Virus record (IMG/VR): IMGVR_UViG_3300021475_000037
Location: 1-39,140 of that record
Origin: a virus
DNA: 39,140 bases
Direction: 5' to 3' (one strand)
In this document: positions 29,337 through 36,969 of the stretch, in pieces
How positions within the stretch are numbered: the first letter of the stretch is position 1
Layout of the letters: each line of letters starts with the position of its first letter
Translations under genes and position numbers: made by a program
Notes under the pieces: generated by a model
What the model saw: the letters and a program-made list of their open reading frames with translations, nothing else
The model's database searches: none
Told to the model about the DNA's origin: nothing

Positions 29337-30424
29337 ATTCTTTCTCCTCCATTCTTAGTGGCCCAGTCTAAATGCTCCTGGTCAGCAGGAACGAAAGAAA
29401 TGTCTCCTTGAGGGTTAAAAAATGGAACGGTATTTTTAGGAATAGACTTGATTTCGGAAAGTTTTACAAACTGTTCGTTGAGTTTATTTATTCTCGGAAG
29501 GGTATTATCAAAGACCCTCTGTTCAAAGTCTTTCGGAAACTTTTTATTTTTATCCAACAACTCTGTTTGCTGTCGACGCATTTCTTTGTAATAAACCTCT
29601 TTCATTTCCCCTAACTTCAAAAAGTTAGAAGCGATCATTCGCCTACCCTCTGGACTGTTTGTCAAAGTAGGAATAGTTTTAAGAAAATTCTCAACCTCTA
29701 CTTTTAATATTCGATTTCCATAGCTTTCAGGAAGCCCCTTTAGAAGATCTTGAGAAAGCTTAGAATATAATTCATTATTTGGATTTTCTAGAACTCCAAG
29801 TGGAATGCCCATTTTTTCCAAAAAAGCAGCGGATGAAGGTTTTATTAATTCTTCACTATTCAGTTTTTGCATTTGAAGCATCCTGGGCTTCATTTCTGTT
29901 TCAAATGACTTATAAGAACTTGTAGTGGAGTCTATAAAATCCTTGTGCGTATCATATGATTTATCAATATCGGCCTTCTGATGAACTTGCTTTTTGAAAG
30001 ACAACTTCTCTTCCTCAACCGCCTGTCTTCCTAAATTAGGATCGATCAGGCCCAGTTTGGTTCTCTGTTGTGAAGACAGATCAGCAAAATCCAACCCAGT
30101 GTCTGTTTTTTCGCCCGTAGCCTGACCCGAAATACCAGAAGAATTTTTTGAAACATCAGGAACTATGCTTTTTATTAACTGCTCCTTCGCCTGGGCCTTT
30201 GCGAATTGCTTCACGAACTCCTCTTGACCTTGTGGAGAGAAAGCAGATATGTCGATTCCGGTTTGTTTTTTAAAAGACTCGGATTGTCTTTTTTGGATTG
30301 CCTTCTGGAAGGCTAATTTTTGAATTTGTTCAGAAGATTGTGCAACCTCTTGGGAAAATCCAGCCCCCAAACTTCTAGCGAACTGAGTTCCAAAACTGGG
30401 AGCTTCGGGCAAAACATTAACCAT
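29330..30424 (-). CDS. Ejection (internal virion) protein (364 aa)
   Basis: Begins P-S-F-G-T-Q-F-A-R-S-L-G-A-G-F-S-Q-E, a pattern seen in podoviral injection proteins, followed by long Gln/Lys/Glu-rich helices (QIQKLAFQKAIQKRQSESFK, EEKLSFKKQVHQKADIDKSY). No enzymatic motif. The middle member of three in-order genes expected to form the trans-periplasmic DNA channel (family knowledge of P22 gp7, gp20, gp16). Start ATG at 30424 is 9 nt after the previous stop. Confidence 0.65.
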   Translation of the reverse strand: MVNVLPEAPSFGTQFARSLGAGFSQEVAQSSEQIQKLAFQKAIQKRQSESFKKQTGIDISAFSPQGQEEFVKQFAKAQAKEQLIKSIVPDVSKNSSGISGQATGEKTDTGLDFADLSSQQRTKLGLIDPNLGRQAVEEEKLSFKKQVHQKADIDKSYDTHKDFIDSTTSSYKSFETEMKPRMLQMQKLNSEELIKPSSAAFLEKMGIPLGVLENPNNELYSKLSQDLLKGLPESYGNRILKVEVENFLKTIPTLTNSPEGRRMIASNFLKLGEMKEVYYKEMRRQQTELLDKNKKFPKDFEQRVFDNTLPRINKLNEQFVKLSEIKSIPKNTVPFFNPQGDISFVPADQEHLDWATKNGGERIW

Positions 30425-30433
30425 ATAAATTTC

Positions 30434-31024
30434 CTATATTAAACCGGCCCACTTACTGAGTCCCATAGTTCCAAATCCTCCAGCCGCAGAACCAATCCCA
30501 CCGCCCAAACTTCCCAATAGTTCCTGCCAAAAAGGCTTGGGCTTTTGAGTCAAAAACTGCTCCTGAGGCCTTTGCCCTAATAGAGACTCACTAATACCCA
30601 TCAAGTCCATCAGGGCCTGCCTCTTAATCCCCATCCTCTGAGAGTGCAAATCCTGCGCAAAACCGGAAGCCAACTGTCCACCTGCATTCTTAAAGCCACT
30701 GCCCTTCTGCGAGCTCATAGCGCCTGGAGCGAACTCCGTAAACCTATTCCCAAGTTGGCCCAAAACATCCTGGAATTGCCTCATAGCAGGGGCTTCTAGC
30801 TCACCAAAAGCAGACTCATCTCCCTGAGATAGCTTAGACAAGTAGCTATCAGGCGACACCTGAGAAAACAGCTGCTGAAACAAATTGGACTGCTCGGGCG
30901 TGAAATTTTGCAATCGCCCCAGGTTGTAGCCTTTTGGGATCTTGTTTCCAAGACTGCCCCCGGCGGAACTGCCCTGAAGATTTCCGCCAGCTGGACCGCG
31001 TGCGCCTATAAGTGATGTGCTCAT
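30434..31024 (-). CDS. Ejection (internal virion) protein, small (196 aa)
   Basis: Gly/Ser-rich N-terminus (R-G-P-A-G-G-N-L-Q-G-S-S-A-G-G-S-L), then an amphipathic helical centre (TPEQSNLFQQLFSQVSPDSY) and a C-terminal Gly-rich hydrophobic segment (LLGSLGGGIGSAAGGFGTMG), which could insert into membrane. First gene of the ejection operon. A TAAATTATTTTAGTG element lies upstream, similar to the 20-nt repeats at 20483 and 26442. Equivalent in position to P22 gp7 (inference). Confidence 0.6.
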   Translation of the reverse strand: MSTSLIGARGPAGGNLQGSSAGGSLGNKIPKGYNLGRLQNFTPEQSNLFQQLFSQVSPDSYLSKLSQGDESAFGELEAPAMRQFQDVLGQLGNRFTEFAPGAMSSQKGSGFKNAGGQLASGFAQDLHSQRMGIKRQALMDLMGISESLLGQRPQEQFLTQKPKPFWQELLGSLGGGIGSAAGGFGTMGLSKWAGLI

Positions 31025-31118
31025 ATAGATTGCCTCTCATGTCAGGATAACACACTAAAATAATTTATACCATTACAGGAAAAAAAGAAGCACCTATGAT
31101 GTTCGCAAAGGAGCCCTT

Positions 31119-31850
31119 ATGGCAGAAAAACTGGTAACAAAAAATTATGAGATTTTCAAAACTCATGCATCGAATCGTCCCATTGACAAGGGAAACTTAA
31201 GGAAAATCAAGGGGTCCATCGAAAGCAAAAATATGCTGGAATTTCGACCCCTAATCGTAAATGAAAAAATGGAAGTTATAGACGGCCAGCACAGGCTTCA
31301 AGCAGCAAAGGAACTCGATCTCCCAGTCTACTATACGATCGACAAGGCGTCAGAAATTGGTGATATCATTCTACTGAATCAGAACCAAAAGCAATGGAAA
31401 ATAGAGGACTATCTAAATTACTTCATTTCAATTGGAAATGAAGATTATAGGAAAACGAACTCATTTATGATAGAGAACCAAATAAACCTCAGAATGTGTA
31501 TTCGGCTTTTGTTTGGGGTAGGGAGCGAAGCACTTAAAGCATTCCGTTTTGGAAAAGTGAAATACCCGTCGCCAGACCAACTTGTAATAAAAAAAGAAAT
31601 ACTTAAAAAGTGCGAATCCATTTTTCTGATATTAAAGGAAATGAAAATTGATGGAGGGTTTTTTTATAGTTCCGTCAATTTCAGGACCAGCTTGATTGAC
31701 TTCATTGCAAACCCAAGGGTTGAGTTTGAGGTCTTAAAGCACAAAATAAAGATGGACGTTTCCAAGGTGGGGAAAAGACAAAACTGTGGCGATTATTACT
31801 TAATGCTAAAAGAAATATATAACTACAAAAACAGAGATGAAGTTTTATAA
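31119..31850 (+). CDS. ParB/sulfiredoxin-domain protein (243 aa)
   Basis: Residues ~15-75 form a ParB-N domain: N-R-P-I-D-K-G-N-L-R-K-I-K-G-S-I, then R-P-L-I-V-N-E and the signature D-G-Q-H-R-L-Q-A-A-K-E-L. The C-terminal part is helical with Lys-rich segments. Members are found in plasmid partition systems and in phages as ParB-like nucleases or regulators. No parA or centromere repeats are seen near it, so partition is not supported. Its stop overlaps the next gene's start. GGAG precedes the ATG. Confidence 0.8.
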   Translation: MAEKLVTKNYEIFKTHASNRPIDKGNLRKIKGSIESKNMLEFRPLIVNEKMEVIDGQHRLQAAKELDLPVYYTIDKASEIGDIILLNQNQKQWKIEDYLNYFISIGNEDYRKTNSFMIENQINLRMCIRLLFGVGSEALKAFRFGKVKYPSPDQLVIKKEILKKCESIFLILKEMKIDGGFFYSSVNFRTSLIDFIANPRVEFEVLKHKIKMDVSKVGKRQNCGDYYLMLKEIYNYKNRDEVL

Positions 31851-32296
31851 TGAGTTTTTTTTATATGAATCTTGAAGAAAGAGTGAAAATTCAAAAACTG
31901 ATAGAAGAAGGAAATTCTATAGAAAAAATATCACTCGCTATTGGTCGAGCTAAATCATCTGTTTCTAGAGAGTTGATGAAGTGTGAAGATAAAAGATATA
32001 ATGCAATTGAAGCGCATGTAAAACATAAAGAACTTTTAAATAAAAGAAATAAAGAACTCACAAGATTTTTTTCCAAACAAGAAGTAGAAAAAATAAAAGA
32101 AGGAATGGCTGTTGGAAAATCCAAGAATTCCATTCAAAAAGACTTAAATACCTCATTCAGAAAAATAAGGAGTTGGTTTAAGGAAAACTATCCAGAATAT
32201 AGGGGAGGAGAACTATCCGACATTGCAACAAGAGTTTCCAACATCGAACAGCAACTAGAAATTATTATCGACCTCCTAAAAAACAGGGGGGCATAG
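31850..32296 (+). CDS. HTH protein, IS30/resolvase-type N-terminus (148 aa)
   Basis: NLEERVKIQKLIEEGNSIEK, then I-S-L-A-I-G-R-A-K-S-S-V-S-R-E-L is an HTH_38-type domain as in IS30 transposases, but no DDE catalytic domain follows. A second HTH-like segment is seen at 95-115 (SKNSIQKDLNTSFRKIRSWF), and a C-terminal leucine-type coiled coil (IATRVSNIEQQLEIIIDLLK) for dimerisation. So it is a regulator rather than a transposase. Its stop codon lies inside the tRNA gene. Confidence 0.7.
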   Translation: MSFFYMNLEERVKIQKLIEEGNSIEKISLAIGRAKSSVSRELMKCEDKRYNAIEAHVKHKELLNKRNKELTRFFSKQEVEKIKEGMAVGKSKNSIQKDLNTSFRKIRSWFKENYPEYRGGELSDIATRVSNIEQQLEIIIDLLKNRGA

Positions 32297-32360
32297 CTCA
32301 GTTGGTCAGAGCATACGACTCATAATCGTCAGGTCGGTGGTTCAATTCCACCTGCTCCCA
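32287..32360 (+). tRNA. tRNA with CAU anticodon (Met or lysidine-type Ile2)
   Basis: 74 nt with a full cloverleaf: acceptor GGGGGCA/TGCTCCC, D-arm AGCTCAGTTGGTCAGAGCA, anticodon loop CTCATAA (CAT at 32321-32323), and T-arm GGTGGTTCAATTCCACC. The discriminator is A; CCA is not encoded. The GACTCATAATC stem-loop and following GGTCG resemble tRNA-Ile2 as much as elongator Met. Identity therefore depends on whether the host's lysidine synthetase recognises it. The 5' end overlaps the upstream HTH gene by 10 nt. Confidence 0.93.
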
Positions 32361-32383
32361 GTTAAACAACATAAGGAAAAAAC

Positions 32384-32623
32384 ATGAATCCAGAAGACTT
32401 CGAGACTGCATTCGATGAAATGGAAGCACTGATGTCTGACTTCATCATCCTGAGGGACCTCAACTTCTCGCATTCCATGTCTATGGTCCTGAATTTTTAT
32501 ATATCACGTGCAGAGATGGCGGGAATTTCTGAACAACGCTTCTGTGAAGTCTTTGAAAAGATGAGAGAAAACTTTCGTTTGATGAGAGAGGCTAGAACTG
32601 GCTCAGCCACTCCAGATCGATGA
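32384..32623 (+). CDS. Hypothetical helical protein (79 aa)
   Basis: Acidic N-terminus (MNPEDFETAFDEMEALMSDF) and amphipathic helices; ends R-E-A-R-T-G-S-A-T-P. AAGGAAA is upstream. It follows the tRNA by 23 nt, and its last 32 nt overlap the convergent minus-strand gene's end. Not recognised. Confidence 0.6.
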   Translation: MNPEDFETAFDEMEALMSDFIILRDLNFSHSMSMVLNFYISRAEMAGISEQRFCEVFEKMRENFRLMREARTGSATPDR

Positions 32624-33062
32624 CGCCGCTAACGATCGTCGGAGCTCCGGCGCCCGCCAGGATCACGATATTCGTGGCCGTAACATAGAAACTCACCTGC
32701 CCCGCAATCGCCACACTGCTCGCATAGATTGCCCCATACCAATCGGTGTCGTCCGTGAATGTTCCATATGACCTCTGTGATACCAAAAACACCGTATCAA
32801 AGTTGATTCCATGGGAAATACTGCCAGTTCCGGCAAACGTGTATAGCTGCCTTAATGTCTGCTGCCTCCTTGGCTGTCCCTCCAAGAACCACTGTTCCCC
32901 TGTAGCAATCGGAAAGTTCACAGCATACAGGCCTATGGTTCGAGCATTGACCTTTGAGGCTATGTCGATATAGGCGTGGTCCATTTGGTTCGCTAGAGCG
33001 CGCACATCCTCATTTGGAAATTGACGTTGCTCTCTGAGGTAGGGGGCTTGCTGTATAGTCAT
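32592..33062 (-). CDS. Conserved podoviral virion protein (156 aa)
   Basis: The N-terminus (I-Q-Q-A-P-Y-L-R-E-Q-R-Q-F-P-N-E-D, then Q-M-D-H-A-Y-I-D-I-A-S-K-V-N-A-R-T-I-G) is a pattern I know from podoviral structural proteins lying between tail-hub genes. Beta-rich C-terminus (F-Y-V-T-A-T-N-I-V-I-L). It is downstream of the 961-aa hub gene, separated by two small plus-strand genes. Probably a tail or fibre-anchoring part; exact role unknown. Confidence 0.55.
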   Translation of the reverse strand: MTIQQAPYLREQRQFPNEDVRALANQMDHAYIDIASKVNARTIGLYAVNFPIATGEQWFLEGQPRRQQTLRQLYTFAGTGSISHGINFDTVFLVSQRSYGTFTDDTDWYGAIYASSVAIAGQVSFYVTATNIVILAGAGAPTIVSGVIDLEWLSQF

Positions 33063-33079
33063 TATTTTACATTTACTCT

Positions 33080-33307
33080 ATGTTGGAATTAATGGAAAAT
33101 AGCTGCATGAAAAAAACCGAAGTGCAAAAACCCTTCGAGTATGAAGAACTCCTGGCCATGTGCCTGTTATGCGCTGGACATGGCGTATTGATCGCGACCC
33201 AGGGGACGTACAAAGACGAGAAAGAGGGAAGAGAGATGATTGAGGAAAAGGTTGTCGAAATAATCAACCTTAGATGGAATGCCGCAGACAAAGGGACGGT
33301 AGGATGA
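33080..33307 (+). CDS. Hypothetical protein (75 aa)
   Basis: Possible starts at 33080, 33092 or 33107; none has a good ribosome site. Sequence includes Y-E-E-L-L-A-M-C-L-L-C-A-G-H-G and a charged helix (DEKEGREMIEEKVVEIINLR). Its stop overlaps the ATG of the membrane gene at 33304 (ATGA), so the two are coupled. Confidence 0.5.
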   Translation: MLELMENSCMKKTEVQKPFEYEELLAMCLLCAGHGVLIATQGTYKDEKEGREMIEEKVVEIINLRWNAADKGTVG

Positions 33308-33570
33308 AAACCGCAGATAAAATCAAATTCTGGACCCCCAGCGGCGAATGGCTGGCCACAATGGCAACATTCGTCGGATGCTTCCTATTTGTCCATCACG
33401 AGAATTCAGCCTTAACGCAAAGATTAGACGATCATATGAATGAAATTCATAAAAGATGCGACGATCTACACAAAAGAAGCGACGAAATGGCCAACCAGGC
33501 AGCCAAGGAAAGGAGGGAGAACGAACAAAGGTTTTACGATCTTTTAAAGGAGCTGCACAGGAAGGACTAG
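33304..33570 (+). CDS. Membrane helix plus coiled-coil protein (88 aa)
   Basis: Residues 14-32 (GEWLATMATFVGCFLFVHHE) form one membrane segment. A long, highly charged coiled coil follows, with an H-K-R-C/S-D-D/E repeat (IHKRCDDLHKRSDEMANQAA). It resembles the other six proteins of this plan. Its TAG overlaps the stop of the convergent hub gene in the palindrome CTAG. Possible spanin-like function. Confidence 0.6.
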   Translation: MKTADKIKFWTPSGEWLATMATFVGCFLFVHHENSALTQRLDDHMNEIHKRCDDLHKRSDEMANQAAKERRENEQRFYDLLKELHRKD

Positions 33571-36452
33571 GCCAAATGCGGCCCCTTGTCCACAGTCAAA
33601 TGCATCCCGTGGAGAGTGATCTCGTCAGTAGCATAATCTATATTCATCATCTGCGCCTCGCTCAACGTAATCCCAACGGAGACCGAATCTCCGATAAGCG
33701 ATGTATTAAATCTGTGCCAAATCTGATTTTGTGTCTCGCCTGTTGGCATCTGAAGATTGGTATTCGCGGAAGTAAGCCCCAGGTTTGTGCTTTCCCAGCA
33801 TGTATATAGAAGCTGTGTATACACTAGCGCGTCATTATCTGGCGTATCCCATGATGTCGATGTATCTTGACTAAGATATATCTCGATGGTGACTTGGGAG
33901 TCAGCTGTAGCATCCAATAAGTACTTTTGAGCAGATAGCCTCATCTGCCTTCCCTGGTCCCAGTAGGGGTTAAACGCCTTTGTCTGCATGAAAGGATGAG
34001 AGAGCTTAGCGAATACTCCCAGGCCCAAGTATGTGCCCTCTGGATATGAAACATTAATGACGAAGTTATTCATGTCGATAACCTGGATCACTTTTCCAAC
34101 AAGACCGTTAAAGGCTGATGTCACGACACCACCGGAGATGTACGCGGAAAAGGCAGAAGAATCCACGTTCAATGCTATAGATGTTCCCGAGGCAGACGCG
34201 ATCTCATATGTATTTCCGTTCAATTCGGTCATTCCAACAACATCAGATATCGTCACGAACTTCCCGGCCGTAAAAGTATTGACGGTAGTAATAACTGCCT
34301 GGGAAGCCCGAGTTATTGCGGTGATAGAAGACTGCTTAAAGCCGATTCCGCCAGTAATGTAGATAAAATCGCCTTCTTCTGTATTTGGATTGGAGTCCGT
34401 TACGCAATGGTTGAAAGAAGTGATCTGCGTAGCATCGCCGCCATTTGCCGAGGTGATAGCATAAATAGTGCAAGATGCCCCTTCGGAAGTTCCCTCTCCT
34501 TTAACCAGAACATATCCTTGAGGTGTTCCACCAACTATGTCGGGGAATTGGGCAGACTGTATCCCTGCATTCCAAGGATCGGTCCACTCGCCCCAATTGT
34601 TGTATGGAAGAGTCGCCCAAGTATATCCACTCGTGTAGCGGAAAGTGCCATGGCAAGTGAAGTTCTCGTATAAAACGGCCCAAGTATTATCGCGGTAGTT
34701 GAATAGAAAGGTTTGAGTGGGGTATTTCCACTGGCTATTATTCACAGGATAGCAAAAGTATATCCACTCCTTTTGGAAATCCCTGACTGCATTCACCCTT
34801 TGTACGCCATTTGTAAGATTGGATATCGTGAATACAGAATCCGGAATATCGAGGTCTGTCCGCTGAGTAGACTGTTGATCGGTCATAGTAATACCATATA
34901 TACCGATATCTATTGAGCCCTTGTCTAACGTGATCGCCGAAAACGTGGAATCAGAGGTCATTTCGGAGTTAATATTGAAGAATAGAAACGGATTCAGGTC
35001 ATTTCCGGTAAACACAAATCTCGTCTTCCTGCCTCTTGGCCCAGCAAATCCAACAATAAGAACATCCTCATTGTTTGTTACTGTAGTAATAGGCTGAGAA
35101 ATTCCCGCTGCAAGATATCCCCCTTTCCCTGTTTGATCGACATAATAAGCTGTCACATCGAATATCTCATTTGTAGGAACCGGCGATGCATAATAAGGCG
35201 TGCCGTTCCAAGACCAAATCACAGTATCCTGGAGCTGAATGATTGTCCCGCCAGAGGTGCCAATTGTGGGATTAAAGAAGAGAAGCCTATCCTTGAATGG
35301 AAGAATGATTAGCGCACCTATTAAGTAATACAAAGCAGGCGGGGTGTTATTAATAGACACCGTAGATGCGGTGAGCGGAGGCGCAAAGTTAACCCATCCC
35401 TTTCCCGTGGCAGTCGGAATGCCTGTACCGCTAGTTGGATCTCCATCATACCATTTGATCCCGTCTTGTCCAGAGACACTTGCCGTGAGAAACTGGACTT
35501 GGCCAGTCCCTGAAGCGGTAACAGTCGTCGCAAAGGTCACTGTTATGTCACTACCGCTGATATTGGTAACTTGGGCAGTCTGTCCATTGATGGTATTTGA
35601 GCCCCATTCATTAAACCACAGATAATCTCCGACTACTAATGTTGGTGATCCCGCAGCCAGAGTGATTACTATTGCCGTAGTTCCACTACCCGAAACGTAC
35701 GTTCCTGTTTTCATGTGCAATCCGGGCTTACTATTAGTTGCCCACAGTGCTCCAGAATAGTTAGTAGTCCAAAACTGCTGATAATCTTGACCTGACCAAA
35801 CAAAGGGATTTTGGCTAACCTTGTAGTAGGTTACATTATAAAAAAACGGAACGCCCGCTTGATTTACTTGATAGGCATTCGTCGTATCGAAAGCGACGAG
35901 AAGTGGATAAAAGCTTTCGACTGTTGAGACAAAATCCCGCAAGCCCATTACCGGATTCCCAGGGAAATAGGAAAACGAGACCACACCGGCAGCGCCCCTC
36001 AGGACTGCGCCAGCCGCCCCACCAGCAATTGTAAATGCCCCGGTTGCATAATTTATAGTTCCAGAACCAGCCGGCGCGCCTACGAGGATTCCATTTGGAA
36101 TAGCCGGCTCAGTATAAGTATTAGTACCATCGGAAAAGTGAATAGAGCCCGGGACTACGGTGGATGTAGAAAGAAGACTAAAAATAGAAATGAGGCTCCC
36201 AGATCCATTCCCCGACCCATCCAGCGTCAATATTTGTCCCACTTGATAGTTAGCTGGTGGAGTTGAGTTCAAAACAGACTGCTCTTGGATTTGCAGTTGC
36301 CCAAGAAAAATAGTACCGCGCTTCCTTTTTACTCTTCCCCGCCATGTATAGAAATTGAACAAGACGGGAAAGGAGTCATTGTCGATGACAAATGATTCGC
36401 GTATATTTACTTGGCCCTTAGGAGGATTGCCAATGTAGATTTGCTCTGGCAT
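33567..36452 (-). CDS. Tail hub / nozzle-like protein (961 aa)
   Basis: Large beta-rich protein. Residues ~370-420 carry L-P-F-K-D-R-L-L-F-F-N and W-S-W-N-G-T-P-Y-Y; ~560-620 have E-W-I-Y-F-C-Y-P, then a beta-propeller-like F-L-F-N-Y-R-D-N-T-W-A; and ~745-820 hold an E1-FCCH module (VVGMTELNGNTYEIASASGT then S-I-A-L-N-V-D-S-S-A-F). Position after the head-completion protein and before the small virion gene fits the P22 gp10-type hub or T7-like nozzle. It is longer than P22 gp10 (472 aa) because of inserted beta modules at 60-160 and 240-350. Confidence 0.65.
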   Translation of the reverse strand: MPEQIYIGNPPKGQVNIRESFVIDNDSFPVLFNFYTWRGRVKRKRGTIFLGQLQIQEQSVLNSTPPANYQVGQILTLDGSGNGSGSLISIFSLLSTSTVVPGSIHFSDGTNTYTEPAIPNGILVGAPAGSGTINYATGAFTIAGGAAGAVLRGAAGVVSFSYFPGNPVMGLRDFVSTVESFYPLLVAFDTTNAYQVNQAGVPFFYNVTYYKVSQNPFVWSGQDYQQFWTTNYSGALWATNSKPGLHMKTGTYVSGSGTTAIVITLAAGSPTLVVGDYLWFNEWGSNTINGQTAQVTNISGSDITVTFATTVTASGTGQVQFLTASVSGQDGIKWYDGDPTSGTGIPTATGKGWVNFAPPLTASTVSINNTPPALYYLIGALIILPFKDRLLFFNPTIGTSGGTIIQLQDTVIWSWNGTPYYASPVPTNEIFDVTAYYVDQTGKGGYLAAGISQPITTVTNNEDVLIVGFAGPRGRKTRFVFTGNDLNPFLFFNINSEMTSDSTFSAITLDKGSIDIGIYGITMTDQQSTQRTDLDIPDSVFTISNLTNGVQRVNAVRDFQKEWIYFCYPVNNSQWKYPTQTFLFNYRDNTWAVLYENFTCHGTFRYTSGYTWATLPYNNWGEWTDPWNAGIQSAQFPDIVGGTPQGYVLVKGEGTSEGASCTIYAITSANGGDATQITSFNHCVTDSNPNTEEGDFIYITGGIGFKQSSITAITRASQAVITTVNTFTAGKFVTISDVVGMTELNGNTYEIASASGTSIALNVDSSAFSAYISGGVVTSAFNGLVGKVIQVIDMNNFVINVSYPEGTYLGLGVFAKLSHPFMQTKAFNPYWDQGRQMRLSAQKYLLDATADSQVTIEIYLSQDTSTSWDTPDNDALVYTQLLYTCWESTNLGLTSANTNLQMPTGETQNQIWHRFNTSLIGDSVSVGITLSEAQMMNIDYATDEITLHGMHLTVDKGPHLA

Positions 36453-36968
36453 TTAATTGCCTATCGCAACATAAGAAAACGTAATCCCAGCGCCCGCTAC
36501 CGCAGTAAAGCTCGACTGAGTATAGCCGCTTGCCGTAACAGGAAATAGCCCCGATTGCGCTGTGCATACAACAACAAAGCAGTTGTTCGGGAATGCCGAA
36601 ACAAATGATACCGTTCCAGTCATTGCAACCCCCCATTTAACTATAATTCCCCCAAGTAAAAAAGTAGATCCGTTTCCTGCTGCAGCATATTGAGTGGAAC
36701 TGTGAGCTGCATCTCCTGAATAGGCAAACAACTGAGGGAGTCCGGCGACAACACTGGCAAACAAAACCAATTGGGCCGAGGGAAGAGAAGGCGGATTGCT
36801 TCCAGAAAAAGTAACTTTTACATGCTTTCCATAATCGGCACTCGAAAAATCCACATGGTCTATATCTATTAGAGTCTTAATAGATGCAAAGTTCGTTTGC
36901 ATGGCAGGTTGGTCATTCGTGGGCTTATTGGCGGCAGCTGGTTTAGTCGGATCATAAGAAATGCCCAT
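36453..36968 (-). CDS. Tail fibre-tip-like protein, gp53 C-terminal type (171 aa)
   Basis: The N-terminal ~50 residues (YDPTKPAAANKPTNDQPAMQ) are an anchor. The C-terminal ~80 (GSTFLLGGIIVKWGVAMTGT, then V-S-F-V-S-A-F-P-N-N-C-F-V-V) match the gp53-like tail-fibre tip domain ('G-G-x-I-I-x-W-G... F-P... F'). It sits between head-completion and tail-hub genes, 1 nt from each. A short adhesin or needle-like part of the tail is likely (inference). Confidence 0.7.
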   Translation of the reverse strand: MGISYDPTKPAAANKPTNDQPAMQTNFASIKTLIDIDHVDFSSADYGKHVKVTFSGSNPPSLPSAQLVLFASVVAGLPQLFAYSGDAAHSSTQYAAAGNGSTFLLGGIIVKWGVAMTGTVSFVSAFPNNCFVVVCTAQSGLFPVTASGYTQSSFTAVAGAGITFSYVAIGN

Positions 36969-36969
36969 A

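Noticed and set aside
31850-32296. IS30-family transposase
   Set aside because: Only the N-terminal HTH resembles IS30; there is no DDE domain, the protein is 148 aa, and no terminal inverted repeats flank it.
31119-32360. Plasmid partition locus or tRNA attachment site
   Set aside because: There is a ParB-like protein but no ParA ATPase or centromere-like repeats; there is a tRNA but no integrase and no duplicated tRNA end in the window.
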